Below the pieces are notes generated by a model that worked only from the letters and a program-made list of their open reading frames with translations, was not told the DNA's origin and did no database searches. DNA of 64,000 nucleotides from Fibrobacter succinogenes (GTDB lineage: Bacteria; Fibrobacterota; Fibrobacteria; Fibrobacterales; Fibrobacteraceae), in the NCBI GenBank assembly GCA_902800345.1, contig CADCDO010000008.1, positions 16,504-80,503 on the forward strand, read 5' to 3'. Position numbers and translations under genes: made by a program. Every line of letters starts with the position of its first letter. Within the stretch, counting starts at the first letter, position 1. Shown piece by piece: positions 52,904-61,540 of this stretch.

Positions 52904-54331
52904 ATGAAGAAATTCCTGTACCTATTTGTAGCGGCTGCCATGTTTATCGCCTGTGGCGGCGATAGTTCGCCCGCAAGTCCGGAGGACACGTCATCTTCGG
53001 TTTCTTCATCGGCAGGATCTTCCGGTAAGTCTTCGGGCAAATCTTCGGGAAAAAAATCTTCTAGTTCGTCCGCAAAGAAGGTCTCTTGTGACAACGTGGA
53101 TGCCGAGAACGTGTTTTGCGATACGCGCGACGGCCAGGCCTACCGCATTTTCAAGATTGGCGACATGGAGTGGATGGCCGAAAACCTCAACTACGAAACG
53201 GAAAGTAGCCTTTGCTATAACGATTCTGCCGAGTACTGTGCCAAGTTCGGACGGCTGTACTTTTGGCCCGATGTCTTGGATGTGTGCCCTGAAGGCTGGT
53301 ACCTGCCCCGCTCAGAAGATTACAATAGGCTTCTCGATGCAATCGAAGACCCCAACAATCGGAAAGCGGGCTACTTGTTGAAATCCGAGAAAAGTTGGAA
53401 AACGACCGGCGAAAAGGAGCCTGAAGAGAAGGGGCCTGGAGCCGGCATCTATTCTTTCGATGTTCTTGCGGGTGGCTATCTTTACTCATCCAAAGATTCG
53501 CTCAAATTTACCGGAGAGAGTACCTCCGCTGCGTTGTGGCGAATACCCGTGTATGACGAAGGGTATTCGACATATATAAAGTTCAGCTATACTAGTGCAG
53601 AAATATCTTGGACCTCGAACTCGGGTTACTTATCGGCGTATTCCGTGCGGTGCGTCAAGGGTGTTCCCGATACCATAGTTCCGGTTACGCCAGCGAAGAA
53701 GCAGGGAAGCTTGACCGACGAGCGTAACGGCAGAACCTACAAGACGACTAAGATTGGCAATCAGGTATGGATGGCCGAAAACCTTGTTTTTGACTATAAC
53801 GAGGGCGATGCCGAAAGCTACTGTGTCAATAACAAGAGAGACGGTTGCGAAAAGTACGGAACACTTTACAACTGGAGTGCCGCCATGGATAGCAAGGCCT
53901 TGTATGACTCGAATACAGTCGGGTGTACGAGTCCACGGAATTGCAAGGCTACCGGCAGAATCCGCGGTGTGTGCCCGGAGGGCTGGCACCTACCCGATAC
54001 GACAGAATTCGAGGCGTTAATAACCGCGGTAGGCGGTCGCTTTTCTGCCGGCTGGAAACTGAAGGCGTCTGAAGGTTGGGACTTCTGCGATTACAGGGGG
54101 ACAAGCGGCAACGGAACCGACGAATACCTGTTTTCGGCCAAGCCCGGCAGCATTAGGAGAGAGGACGGGACATTTTCCGACATCGGTAAATTCATGGCTG
54201 TTTGGGGGACGATGTCGGGCACTTACGGAGTCGCGTATGAAATCAGACAATGTGGCAGCGCGAGTATTGCCCATGTGGATGGGAGTGCATTAAGCGCGCG
54301 TGCTGTCCGCTGTGTAAAGGATGAAGACTAG
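52904..54331 (+). CDS. Double FISUMP-domain lipoprotein
   Basis: 475 residues. Lipobox MFIACG (Cys17), then a long Ser/Gly/Lys-rich linker (about 20-62), then two FISUMP domains: domain 1 about 70-250 (AYRIFKIGDMEWMAENLNYE, VCPEGWYLPRSEDY, YSVRCVKG) and domain 2 about 272-475 (TYKTTKIGNQVWMAENLVFD, VCPEGWHLPDTTEFEAL, ARAVRCVKDED). Likely surface-displayed on the linker. The single-domain relative is at 44467-45111. The stop codon overlaps the stop of the ahcY-like remnant on the other strand. Confidence 0.9.
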   Translation: MKKFLYLFVAAAMFIACGGDSSPASPEDTSSSVSSSAGSSGKSSGKSSGKKSSSSSAKKVSCDNVDAENVFCDTRDGQAYRIFKIGDMEWMAENLNYETESSLCYNDSAEYCAKFGRLYFWPDVLDVCPEGWYLPRSEDYNRLLDAIEDPNNRKAGYLLKSEKSWKTTGEKEPEEKGPGAGIYSFDVLAGGYLYSSKDSLKFTGESTSAALWRIPVYDEGYSTYIKFSYTSAEISWTSNSGYLSAYSVRCVKGVPDTIVPVTPAKKQGSLTDERNGRTYKTTKIGNQVWMAENLVFDYNEGDAESYCVNNKRDGCEKYGTLYNWSAAMDSKALYDSNTVGCTSPRNCKATGRIRGVCPEGWHLPDTTEFEALITAVGGRFSAGWKLKASEGWDFCDYRGTSGNGTDEYLFSAKPGSIRREDGTFSDIGKFMAVWGTMSGTYGVAYEIRQCGSASIAHVDGSALSARAVRCVKDED

Positions 54332-54378
54332 TATCTGTAGTGATCCGCCTCGTACGGGCCTTCGACGGGCACGCCGAT
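54328..54378 (-). pseudogene. Stranded copy of the ahcY 3' end
   Basis: On the minus strand the last codons read IGVPVEGPYEADHYRY and a stop. The end of the ahcY gene at 63200 reads [16 protein letters not shown] and a stop. About 40 bases are shared with two transitions. The match ends abruptly upstream (54379), so this is a truncated duplicate or a footprint of recombination. Confidence 0.7.
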
Positions 54379-54567
54379 CGGGAGCGATAAAGTACAATCC
54401 CTACACCTTGCTTTCGGTGTCGACCCTCGGCGATAACTTGACGATTGCGATGTGTATTCGCGGAAACGACAGGGATCATGACAAGATCGAACGTTTTTTG
54501 GCGTCTTTATGGATTGTGCCCTTGGCAAGAAAAGTCAAGGCGTCAAAGGCTGAATTAACCCTTTAAA
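54379..54567 (+). other. Possible decayed coding segment
   Basis: The plus frame reads YNPYTLLSVSTLGDNLTIAM then CIRGNDRDHDKIERFLASLW, which looks protein-like (the end of a condensation/acyltransferase-type protein is one possibility), but it has no proper start and its upstream part crosses the ahcY remnant. Probably debris from the same rearrangement. Confidence 0.3.
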
Positions 54568-55380
54568 TTAGGCGAGGTTTTTCCACTTGAAAAACAGGGC
54601 CTTCAGCTTCTGGGCGTAGAGCCTAGTCTCTTCCGGATTCACGAAGAATGTCGTGGCGCAAACCACGAAGAACGGATTGAAAATCATGCCGAGAACCGCA
54701 CCCCATACATAATATGTGCCGAACATGTTTTCGCGGACATAATCCCAGGTGCTCCATGAAATATAGACGAACGCTATTATGGAATAGATTTTCAAGACTA
54801 GCGTGTTCTTCTTGACGAGGGCGAATGTTCCCGCTGCGATGGGAATGAGAATCATGACGATGATGTCTGCGGAGAGAGAAAAATTCAATATCGTTTTGAT
54901 TAGGTTGTTTGCAGCATTGACCAAAAAGTATGCGGTGCAGAACCGGAGCAGGCCCATGTTGATTTTTTGATCGGTGTCGATGGTCTCTTTTTTTGACGAT
55001 GTGATAAAAAATGCGGCAATATAGATGACTAGAGACGGATTCACGAAAAAGTCGGAGAGCGCTTCAAGGAGGTGATGGTATCCCATGCCTAAAGGTAAAA
55101 GATATTTGTAGAAGTGAACGGCATAAGAAATAGCGCCAATAGGAATCATGATTATTGCAACAACCGCAAAGATTTTTAAAAGTCGCGGACTCTTTTTTAC
55201 GAGCGCGATTGCCACTGCAATAATGCAAATACTACTTAATAGAATTTGTGGTCCATAATTGGAAAAGAAAGGTTCTTCTGCTTCCGAGGTGAACAATTGC
55301 AGCAACGTTCCTGCGAGGTTCTTCAATCCATTCGCAATCAACATAATGGTGCAAACTCTAAGCAAGGCAAGGTCCATCAT
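54568..55380 (-). CDS. Polytopic membrane protein, paralogue of 1749-2651
   Basis: 270 residues from ATG 55380; a second ATG follows directly, and the TTG at 55389 is rejected. About eight hydrophobic segments in two related halves, each starting with a similar helix (ALLRVCTIMLIANGLKNL; MGLLRFCTAYFLVNAANNL) and containing a FALVKK/IALVKK segment. No Shine-Dalgarno sequence is seen; TATAAT lies immediately before the ATG, so a leaderless mRNA or a later start is possible. Function unknown. Confidence 0.72.
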   Translation of the reverse strand: MMDLALLRVCTIMLIANGLKNLAGTLLQLFTSEAEEPFFSNYGPQILLSSICIIAVAIALVKKSPRLLKIFAVVAIIMIPIGAISYAVHFYKYLLPLGMGYHHLLEALSDFFVNPSLVIYIAAFFITSSKKETIDTDQKINMGLLRFCTAYFLVNAANNLIKTILNFSLSADIIVMILIPIAAGTFALVKKNTLVLKIYSIIAFVYISWSTWDYVRENMFGTYYVWGAVLGMIFNPFFVVCATTFFVNPEETRLYAQKLKALFFKWKNLA

Positions 55381-55465
55381 ATTATACAAGATAAAAAAAT
55401 ATATATTAAGAAATATCCTCTTGTACTTTCCCCGGCGATGATGCTCGAGTTTTTGGAGAAGTGAA

Positions 55466-56692
55466 ATGTCAGACAGGATTCTCTTTGCCCTTGCGGTTGT
55501 GGTGTCGCTTTGCTTTGGCTATGGCCACTGCTGGGAGCAGGACCTGATGCTTAACGTCAACGTGCGCGATGACTATCTTGTTGTCGGTGCCCTTGGCTGG
55601 TTTCCTATCCCGAGTGTGTATTATAAGGTTCTTGATTATCCGTACGCACATCGCTATGCGGCAATCGAGAAGGATTTCGAAGAGGATCCGGGGCGTCTCC
55701 TTTGGGCGGTCTATTATCCGTTCCCCCGTTATATGTATTCGGCACTGGTCGCGACGCCGGATAGCGTCTATGTTGATGGCAAAGGCGATTTTCTCAGCAT
55801 GGAGGGGGAGGGCGACTTGGGCATGATTCCGCCGAAGGATTTGAAATTGCCTGCCGAAGGGGATTCGCTTGCTACGCTTTCCCCGAATTCTATGCGAAGG
55901 ATATGGCGGGGAGATGCCGCTATCGCTCCGCTTTCTGCGTTTGATGTTATTGTCAGCACATTGATTCGTGTTCGCGAGGCGTATGCTGACAGGTGGGACG
56001 TTGACAGAATTTATTTATACATTGATGGTAGTTTCTTTAGGCAGAACAAGTTTCATGAGTTGCACCCTCTGATAATTGCGTTGAAGGAAATAGGATTCAA
56101 GTACGTCTGGGTCTATGTTGATGAACCAGATGAAGCTTTTCGCATTAGTGCAATGGAATGGGCCCATCAGGAAATTTACCGGTTGTCCGGTTTAGAGCGT
56201 CCAAAGACTAATCCTAGCGATGATTTGAGGCGGGTTGAAACGCACCCTGGTATAATGGAGGAGACTGTCAGGGAGGAAATTTCGAAAAAAATCGTCGATA
56301 AGCTTTATATGGAGTTGGCTAGCAAGTTGAAGGACTATAAAGCTAAAACTTCTGGCTGGGTCAAGTTTCTGGGGGCTAACGATATCAAGGTGCGCGGCTC
56401 CCGTTCCGCCAAAGATGTCCTGGAAATCATGGACCAGCGAGAGCCGGGATTGCGTCATGTTTACAATAAGTTCTTGAAGAAGAAACCCGGATTCGAAGGC
56501 CGCGTTGTCCTGAGACTGGAAATTGCTCCGAGCGGTGAAGTTGTCCGTACAGCCGTCGCGTATTCCTCGACCGGCTACGAGGAGTTCGATAATGCGGTCA
56601 GGGACTATGTTGGCCAGATGACGTTTGGCGAGGTGGAGTCCGGGAACGCGAAGGTGACGATTCCGCTTACGTTCGGATTTTCCATTCTATAG
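55466..56692 (+). CDS. Secreted protein with TonB/AgmX-like C-terminus
   Basis: 408 residues. Signal peptide about 1-22 (ILFALAVVVSLCFGYG). The N-terminal 250 residues contain an EexxExbD-like periplasmic pattern (VREAYADRWDVDRIYLYIDG), possibly an ExbD-type fold. The C-terminal about 90 residues (GLRHVYNKFLKKKPGFEGRV; IAPSGEVVRTAVAYSSTGYE; FDNAVRDYVGQMTFG) match the TonB/AgmX C-terminal domain. It may couple or bind an envelope partner; no exbB or exbD is adjacent. GGAG upstream of the ATG. Confidence 0.75.
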   Translation: MSDRILFALAVVVSLCFGYGHCWEQDLMLNVNVRDDYLVVGALGWFPIPSVYYKVLDYPYAHRYAAIEKDFEEDPGRLLWAVYYPFPRYMYSALVATPDSVYVDGKGDFLSMEGEGDLGMIPPKDLKLPAEGDSLATLSPNSMRRIWRGDAAIAPLSAFDVIVSTLIRVREAYADRWDVDRIYLYIDGSFFRQNKFHELHPLIIALKEIGFKYVWVYVDEPDEAFRISAMEWAHQEIYRLSGLERPKTNPSDDLRRVETHPGIMEETVREEISKKIVDKLYMELASKLKDYKAKTSGWVKFLGANDIKVRGSRSAKDVLEIMDQREPGLRHVYNKFLKKKPGFEGRVVLRLEIAPSGEVVRTAVAYSSTGYEEFDNAVRDYVGQMTFGEVESGNAKVTIPLTFGFSIL

Positions 56693-56782
56693 TAAATAGC
56701 TGTTTTTTTTGAAAAAATGTGCAATTTTCTCGAAAATTGGGCAGGAAAATGTGTATATTTATGAAAAACTGGGCGGGAAAAC

Positions 56783-58120
56783 GTGTTTGATAGGAAAATT
56801 GACCAAATTCTGGAAAACTGGCTGGACGAACCGAAGCGCAAGCCCCTTGTGGTAAAAGGGGTTCGCCAGTGTGGCAAAACCAGTAGCGTTAGGGCTTTTG
56901 CGGAAAGTCATTTCAAGCACGTGGTGTACCTGGATTTTCGGGAGCACCCGGATTACAAGAAATTCTTCGAGCCCAATGTTTCCGTAGCGTCTATCATCAT
57001 GCGCATTTCCGCAGCGCTCCCTGCGGCAGAAATCGTGCCCCATGAAACGTGCTTTGTGTTTGACGAAATTCAGGATTGCCCGCTGGCCCGCAGTTCCCTC
57101 AAGTATTTTTTTCTAGACGGTCAATACGAGGTGATGTGTACGGGTTCGCTACTTGGAGTGCATGGCTACAAGACAAAAGACGAGAAGGGGGGTGAACAGG
57201 AGTCATCTATCCCGGTGGGTTTCGAACACATTGTCGAAATGTTCCCGATGGATTTTGAGGAATGGCTCTGGGCTAATGGAATCAAGCCGATGCATTTCGA
57301 TTACCTCAAGGAATGTTTGCAAAGTGAAACGCCTGTTGATGTAGCGATTCATGACCGGCTTAGGGAACTGCTTAACCAGTATGTGATTGTCGGCGGCATG
57401 CCGGAAGTGGTGACAACATTTTTAGAAAGCGGGCTAGTTGGCAAGGCACTAGCTATACAAAAGCGGATTGTTGACGAATACAAGGCCGACATGGTCAAGT
57501 ATGCCGCGAAAGAGGACAAGGCGCACATTCGCGAATGCTTTGAATCAATCCCCTCGCAACTCGCGCGTGAATACAAGAAGTTTTCGTACAACGTTGTAAA
57601 GAAGGGTGGCCGTGGGCGTGATTACGCTGGCAGTTTGCAATGGATTGAGGATGCGGGCATCATTCGCCGTTGCTACAATATTGAAAAGACAGAACTGCCT
57701 TTAGACGGCAACAAGATTCCTAGCGAGTTCAAGGTTTATATGGCCGACATTGGCCTGCTGATTTCTATGCTCGAAGATGGAACGCAGTCGAGCATTCTGA
57801 GCGGCGACCTGCTTGGCTACAAGGGAGCCATTTTTGAAAACCTGGTTGCCGACATATTTGGCAAGATGGGACGCAAGCTTTATTACTACCACAAGGACAG
57901 CGGAGTCGAACTTGATTTTGTCATGCGCTATCGCGGCAAGTGTACGCCGGTAGAATGCAAGGCCCGAAACGGGAATGCCAAATCCATGCGGACCGTACTC
58001 AAGAACAAAGAAAAATACCATGTGGAGCAAGCCCTGAAACTGGGCGACTACAATGTCGGCCGCAACGGCGAAACGCTCACGCTGCCCATGTATATGGGAT
58101 TTTTGTTGACAGAGGTTTGA
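56783..58120 (+). CDS. AAA-type ATPase, DUF4143 family (2)
   Basis: 445 residues from GTG 56783; no in-frame ATG is near. Walker A GVRQCGKTS (about 28-36), Walker B CFVFDEIQDCP, DUF4143 region, and C-terminal GVELDFVMR..TPVECKARNG, PD-(D/E)xK-like. A tandem 22-base near-repeat (GAAAAttGGGCaGGAAAAtG-like) ends at the start codon. Similar in plan to 45141-46463. The gene immediately precedes the AT-rich DUF262 pair (39 bases) but has normal base composition. Confidence 0.83.
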   Translation: MFDRKIDQILENWLDEPKRKPLVVKGVRQCGKTSSVRAFAESHFKHVVYLDFREHPDYKKFFEPNVSVASIIMRISAALPAAEIVPHETCFVFDEIQDCPLARSSLKYFFLDGQYEVMCTGSLLGVHGYKTKDEKGGEQESSIPVGFEHIVEMFPMDFEEWLWANGIKPMHFDYLKECLQSETPVDVAIHDRLRELLNQYVIVGGMPEVVTTFLESGLVGKALAIQKRIVDEYKADMVKYAAKEDKAHIRECFESIPSQLAREYKKFSYNVVKKGGRGRDYAGSLQWIEDAGIIRRCYNIEKTELPLDGNKIPSEFKVYMADIGLLISMLEDGTQSSILSGDLLGYKGAIFENLVADIFGKMGRKLYYYHKDSGVELDFVMRYRGKCTPVECKARNGNAKSMRTVLKNKEKYHVEQALKLGDYNVGRNGETLTLPMYMGFLLTEV

Positions 58121-58159
58121 GAGGATTATTCGAATTAACAAATATGGCAAGAGGGTGAA

Positions 58160-59446
58160 ATGAGTACAAAAGAATCAGTTGAATTAGAACAGTTATCATT
58201 AAAACAGGTACTAGTTGATAAAACATTGAAAATACCTGCTTATCAGAGAATTTATTGCTGGAAAGAAAAAACGGTAATTCAATTATTGAATGACTTGATA
58301 AACATTAATGATAATTATTGTATAGGAAGTATTATTATCCAAAATAAAGGTGACAATGTATATGACATTATTGATGGGCAGCAGCGCTTGGTTACATTAT
58401 CCTTATTATTGAATGAATTAGGTCTGGGAAATGAAATTTCATTGCTTAATGAAAAATTTGAAGATTCAGATGCGCAACGCTATATAAAATATAATAGATT
58501 TCTAATTCGTCAATTTATAACGAAGAGAACGTTTAAGAATAAAAATAAATTATTGTATAATATTTTTCTAAACGTTTTGATTCTTAATGATGATTCCATA
58601 GATCTTGCATATACATTCTTTTCTAATGAAAACTCCCGAGGAACACCGCTATCTGATTATGATTTATTGAAAGCTCATCATTTAAGATATGTTGTTACGG
58701 AGCCGCAGCAGTTGCACCTTGCAACACGATGGGACAAGATGATATGTTCTGATGTTCCCAGCAAATCTGATTTAAAAGAACATGAACAAGCACTAGCTTT
58801 ATATGTTTTTCGTTTAAGAAAGTGGTTTAAATTTGATTGGTGGAATGAAGGTGAAAAATATAATGTAAAGAAAGAATATGAAAGTTCTCCAATTGTTGAA
58901 TCAATACCTCCTTTTGGTGAACAATTCAAGTATTTTGAACCTATCCAAGGTGGAACACATTTTTTTGAATTTACAAATCAAGCTATAGAAAAAATGCGTT
59001 TGTTTAAGGAAACTAAACAATACGAGATGCTTCATAATCTAACAGGAGAAAGTCATACATTGCTTCGGGATGTAATGGAAGCTTTAATATTTGCTTACTA
59101 TTATAAATTTGGTGAAAGCTACTTAACTGAGGCGACATTGTTAATTGCAAGATATGTTTCACAGAATAGATATGAAAATAAAAAAATCCATCTCTCTGGA
59201 ATTTTTGAGCATGTTAGGCAGTCAAAAATTCCTTTATTAATTGAGACAAGTACTTCTCCAACTTTTTTCTTAGCCGAAATGAATAATATTAATTCAAGTT
59301 TAATGAATCTGGAGCAAATAAAGGCTCAAGAGAAAAAAAATACTGTATCTGACATTCGTGAAAGATATGTAGTAAAAATTACTTCATGCTTTAAAGAAAT
59401 AAATGAAAATGAAATGACTATTAAAAATCTTAATACTTGGGTATAA
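58160..59446 (+). CDS. DUF262 protein (GmrS-like), first of pair
   Basis: 428 residues, strongly AT-rich. The DUF262 signature is clear: IPAYQRIYCWKEK (about 25-37) and IDGQQRLVTLSLLL (about 73-86), the D-G-Q-Q-R block that in GmrS/DndB-like proteins lies in a ParB-like nucleotide-hydrolysing fold. No HNH/DUF1524 motif is seen at the C-terminus. The stop is 2 bases before the start of the second DUF262 gene, so they form one unit. Relatives include type IV restriction subunits; this role here is inferred. Confidence 0.82.
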   Translation: MSTKESVELEQLSLKQVLVDKTLKIPAYQRIYCWKEKTVIQLLNDLININDNYCIGSIIIQNKGDNVYDIIDGQQRLVTLSLLLNELGLGNEISLLNEKFEDSDAQRYIKYNRFLIRQFITKRTFKNKNKLLYNIFLNVLILNDDSIDLAYTFFSNENSRGTPLSDYDLLKAHHLRYVVTEPQQLHLATRWDKMICSDVPSKSDLKEHEQALALYVFRLRKWFKFDWWNEGEKYNVKKEYESSPIVESIPPFGEQFKYFEPIQGGTHFFEFTNQAIEKMRLFKETKQYEMLHNLTGESHTLLRDVMEALIFAYYYKFGESYLTEATLLIARYVSQNRYENKKIHLSGIFEHVRQSKIPLLIETSTSPTFFLAEMNNINSSLMNLEQIKAQEKKNTVSDIRERYVVKITSCFKEINENEMTIKNLNTWV

Positions 59447-59448
59447 AA

Positions 59449-61344
59449 ATGGAAAATAAAACAAATAACAGATTTACACCTGAAATAATTTGTACGAGTA
59501 AGCGAAATTTTAATATTCCAATTTATCAGCGATTGTTTGAATGGGAAAAAGACAATATAGAACAATTACTGAATGATATGTGGTTTGAATATGATAGGAA
59601 TACCTCAAATCCCGGTCCTTATTATATTGGAATGCTTACATTATATGGCGATGATTTGGTAGATGGTCAGCAGCGTTTTACAGTTCTTTCAATAATAGCA
59701 TCAGTATTCAAAAAGTTTTATAAACCCTGGGCGCAAATGAAAGGAAAGCTCCATTTAAAAGCACGAGCAGATGATGAAAAATTTCTTAGCAGCTTGTTTG
59801 ATGAGAAAGAAAGAACTGATTATATAAATAAAAAAATGCAAAATGGAAAAGAAGCCGTTAAAAATTGGGTTGATAACAATAAAAAACTTCAGGAGTCAAA
59901 TAAAGAAGATTTTGCAAAATATGTTTATGAAAAATGCACATTCTTTATGGCGACTTTGCCCGAGAATTATAAACCGTCCGATTTGAATAAATATTTTGAG
60001 GCGATGAACTCTACTGGGAAAAACCTAGAAAGTCATGAAATTATCAAGGTAGAAAAATATTTAAAATCGATAAAAGATAATCAGCCTTTTTACAATCAAA
60101 TTTGGAATTTAGTTTCAGATATGGATAAACTGCTGGTCAGATATAAGACCGAAGCCAAAAAGAAAGAGTCTGAAGATGAGCTCCGAGAAAGATATAAAGA
60201 ATTACTACTTAATTTTGATTCTTTCATAGAAAAAAAATCTTTTATTTTCAAAAATAAAATAGAATTGCTTAATGATTTTCATGAAGATGAAGAACAGAAC
60301 AGCGATTTTCAAATAATTAGTGAATTGGAACCAGATGGACATAATCCTGATGTACGTCGTCAGGATAAATATTTTGGCGATGGTTATCATTCGGCGTTAA
60401 ATTTTCCAGAATTCTTATTGCAGATACTTTATATTACTTTTAGTGAAGAAACTAGAAATAAAGTAAATGTAAATGAATTCTTTGATGTCCATGCATTGCA
60501 AAAGACATTTAAAGAATATACAAAAGATTGGGATGACAGTAATTGGAAAAAATTTGGAGAAGACCTTCTAAGGTATAGAATTATTTATGATTATTATGTT
60601 TTAAGAGTGCCTAATTCGGAGTTCAATCCTTATGATTTGGAATTTTCTGTACAAGATACAGAAACTGACTCTAATATGATAAAGCAGTTGCAATCTATGC
60701 TTTATGTTGATTCGTCTTCTAAAACATATTACAGATGGATCGTGCCTTTACTTGACTTCTTAAATAAAAAACATGATGTTACAGCAACTCAAATATTTAA
60801 GGAACTTCAAAGAATAGATAATGCGATTAAAGAACATTCTGAAAATATTTTAAATAATGAAGAAGATATTTCTTTTGGAGGACGATATACAGTTTACTTC
60901 TTAAGGAGACTAGATTTTTATCTGTGGCTTGATAATCATAAATTATGTTCACAGGAAATTGATCCAGTAATAAATAATTATAAATTTAAGCGAAGTTATA
61001 ATTCACAGGAACATTTGCATCCACAAAACGATGAACACAGAGAGGGCTATGAACCTTGGGGCGATAAAAAGCATGAATTTGGAAATATATTTTTAATTTC
61101 ATCTTCATTTAATTCAACTCAGAATGATGATACCATAAATACAAAATTCGGCCGTATTTTGGATCAAATTTCTAGTAACAGCATTGAGAGTATAAAACTA
61201 TATAAAATCCTTGAATTTTGTAAAGAAGATGAAAAAACAGGTGCAGTTACAGAAATGGCAAAACGTTGGACTATTGAAAAGATGGAAAAACATCAAGAAG
61301 AAATGTTGCAAAGATTACGTGATTCATATAAAGAATCCAAATAA
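59449..61344 (+). CDS. DUF262-DUF1524 protein (GmrSD-like), second of pair
   Basis: 631 residues from ATG 59449. N-terminal DUF262: IPIYQRLFEWEKD (about 22-34) and LVDGQQRFTVLSI (about 69-81). C-terminal DUF1524-like HNH region: QEHLHPQND (about 526-534) and FGNIFLISSSFNSTQ (about 550-564), matching the EHIxPQN..GNLxLx..N pattern. This fusion is the GmrSD type that cuts modified phage DNA, with the DUF262 part hydrolysing nucleotide and the HNH part cutting DNA. AT-rich like its partner. Defence role by homology of architecture. Confidence 0.83.
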   Translation: MENKTNNRFTPEIICTSKRNFNIPIYQRLFEWEKDNIEQLLNDMWFEYDRNTSNPGPYYIGMLTLYGDDLVDGQQRFTVLSIIASVFKKFYKPWAQMKGKLHLKARADDEKFLSSLFDEKERTDYINKKMQNGKEAVKNWVDNNKKLQESNKEDFAKYVYEKCTFFMATLPENYKPSDLNKYFEAMNSTGKNLESHEIIKVEKYLKSIKDNQPFYNQIWNLVSDMDKLLVRYKTEAKKKESEDELRERYKELLLNFDSFIEKKSFIFKNKIELLNDFHEDEEQNSDFQIISELEPDGHNPDVRRQDKYFGDGYHSALNFPEFLLQILYITFSEETRNKVNVNEFFDVHALQKTFKEYTKDWDDSNWKKFGEDLLRYRIIYDYYVLRVPNSEFNPYDLEFSVQDTETDSNMIKQLQSMLYVDSSSKTYYRWIVPLLDFLNKKHDVTATQIFKELQRIDNAIKEHSENILNNEEDISFGGRYTVYFLRRLDFYLWLDNHKLCSQEIDPVINNYKFKRSYNSQEHLHPQNDEHREGYEPWGDKKHEFGNIFLISSSFNSTQNDDTINTKFGRILDQISSNSIESIKLYKILEFCKEDEKTGAVTEMAKRWTIEKMEKHQEEMLQRLRDSYKESK

Positions 61345-61489
61345 TGTAAAAGACCTATCACAGTGCTCAATAAAACAACATAAGCGTGGAAAAATAAAGT
61401 TCACTTCGGAGGGCTCTGTGAACTTGCTAGGATGTTTAGCGAAAAAAGGAGATCCCCGTTCGGGGCTGGGATGACAATTGAATTACTTC
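61345..61489. other. Spacer with two hairpins
   Basis: AAGTTCAC (61397-61404) pairs with GTGAACTT (61418-61425), and CCCCG (61454-61458) with CGGGG (61461-61465). No T tract follows either, so these are not convincing terminators. No gene. Confidence 0.45.
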
Positions 61490-61526
61490 AGGGCGAAAAA
61501 ATGACGTTTTGTCGATTCTTCGCCCT
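61490..61526. repeat. 37-bp direct repeat, left copy
   Basis: It begins AGGGCGAAAAAATGACGTTT and ends TTCGCCCT, with 8-bp inverted ends (AGGGCGAA/TTCGCCCT). It is 35/37 identical, in the same orientation, to 62998-63034. It lies 14 bases past the stop of the ATPase gene. Confidence 0.8.
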
Positions 61527-61540
61527 TTAAAAAATGTTAT

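Noticed and set aside
61397..61465. Two hairpins after the DUF262 pair as terminators
   Set aside because: Neither is followed by a T tract; kept only as a note on the spacer.
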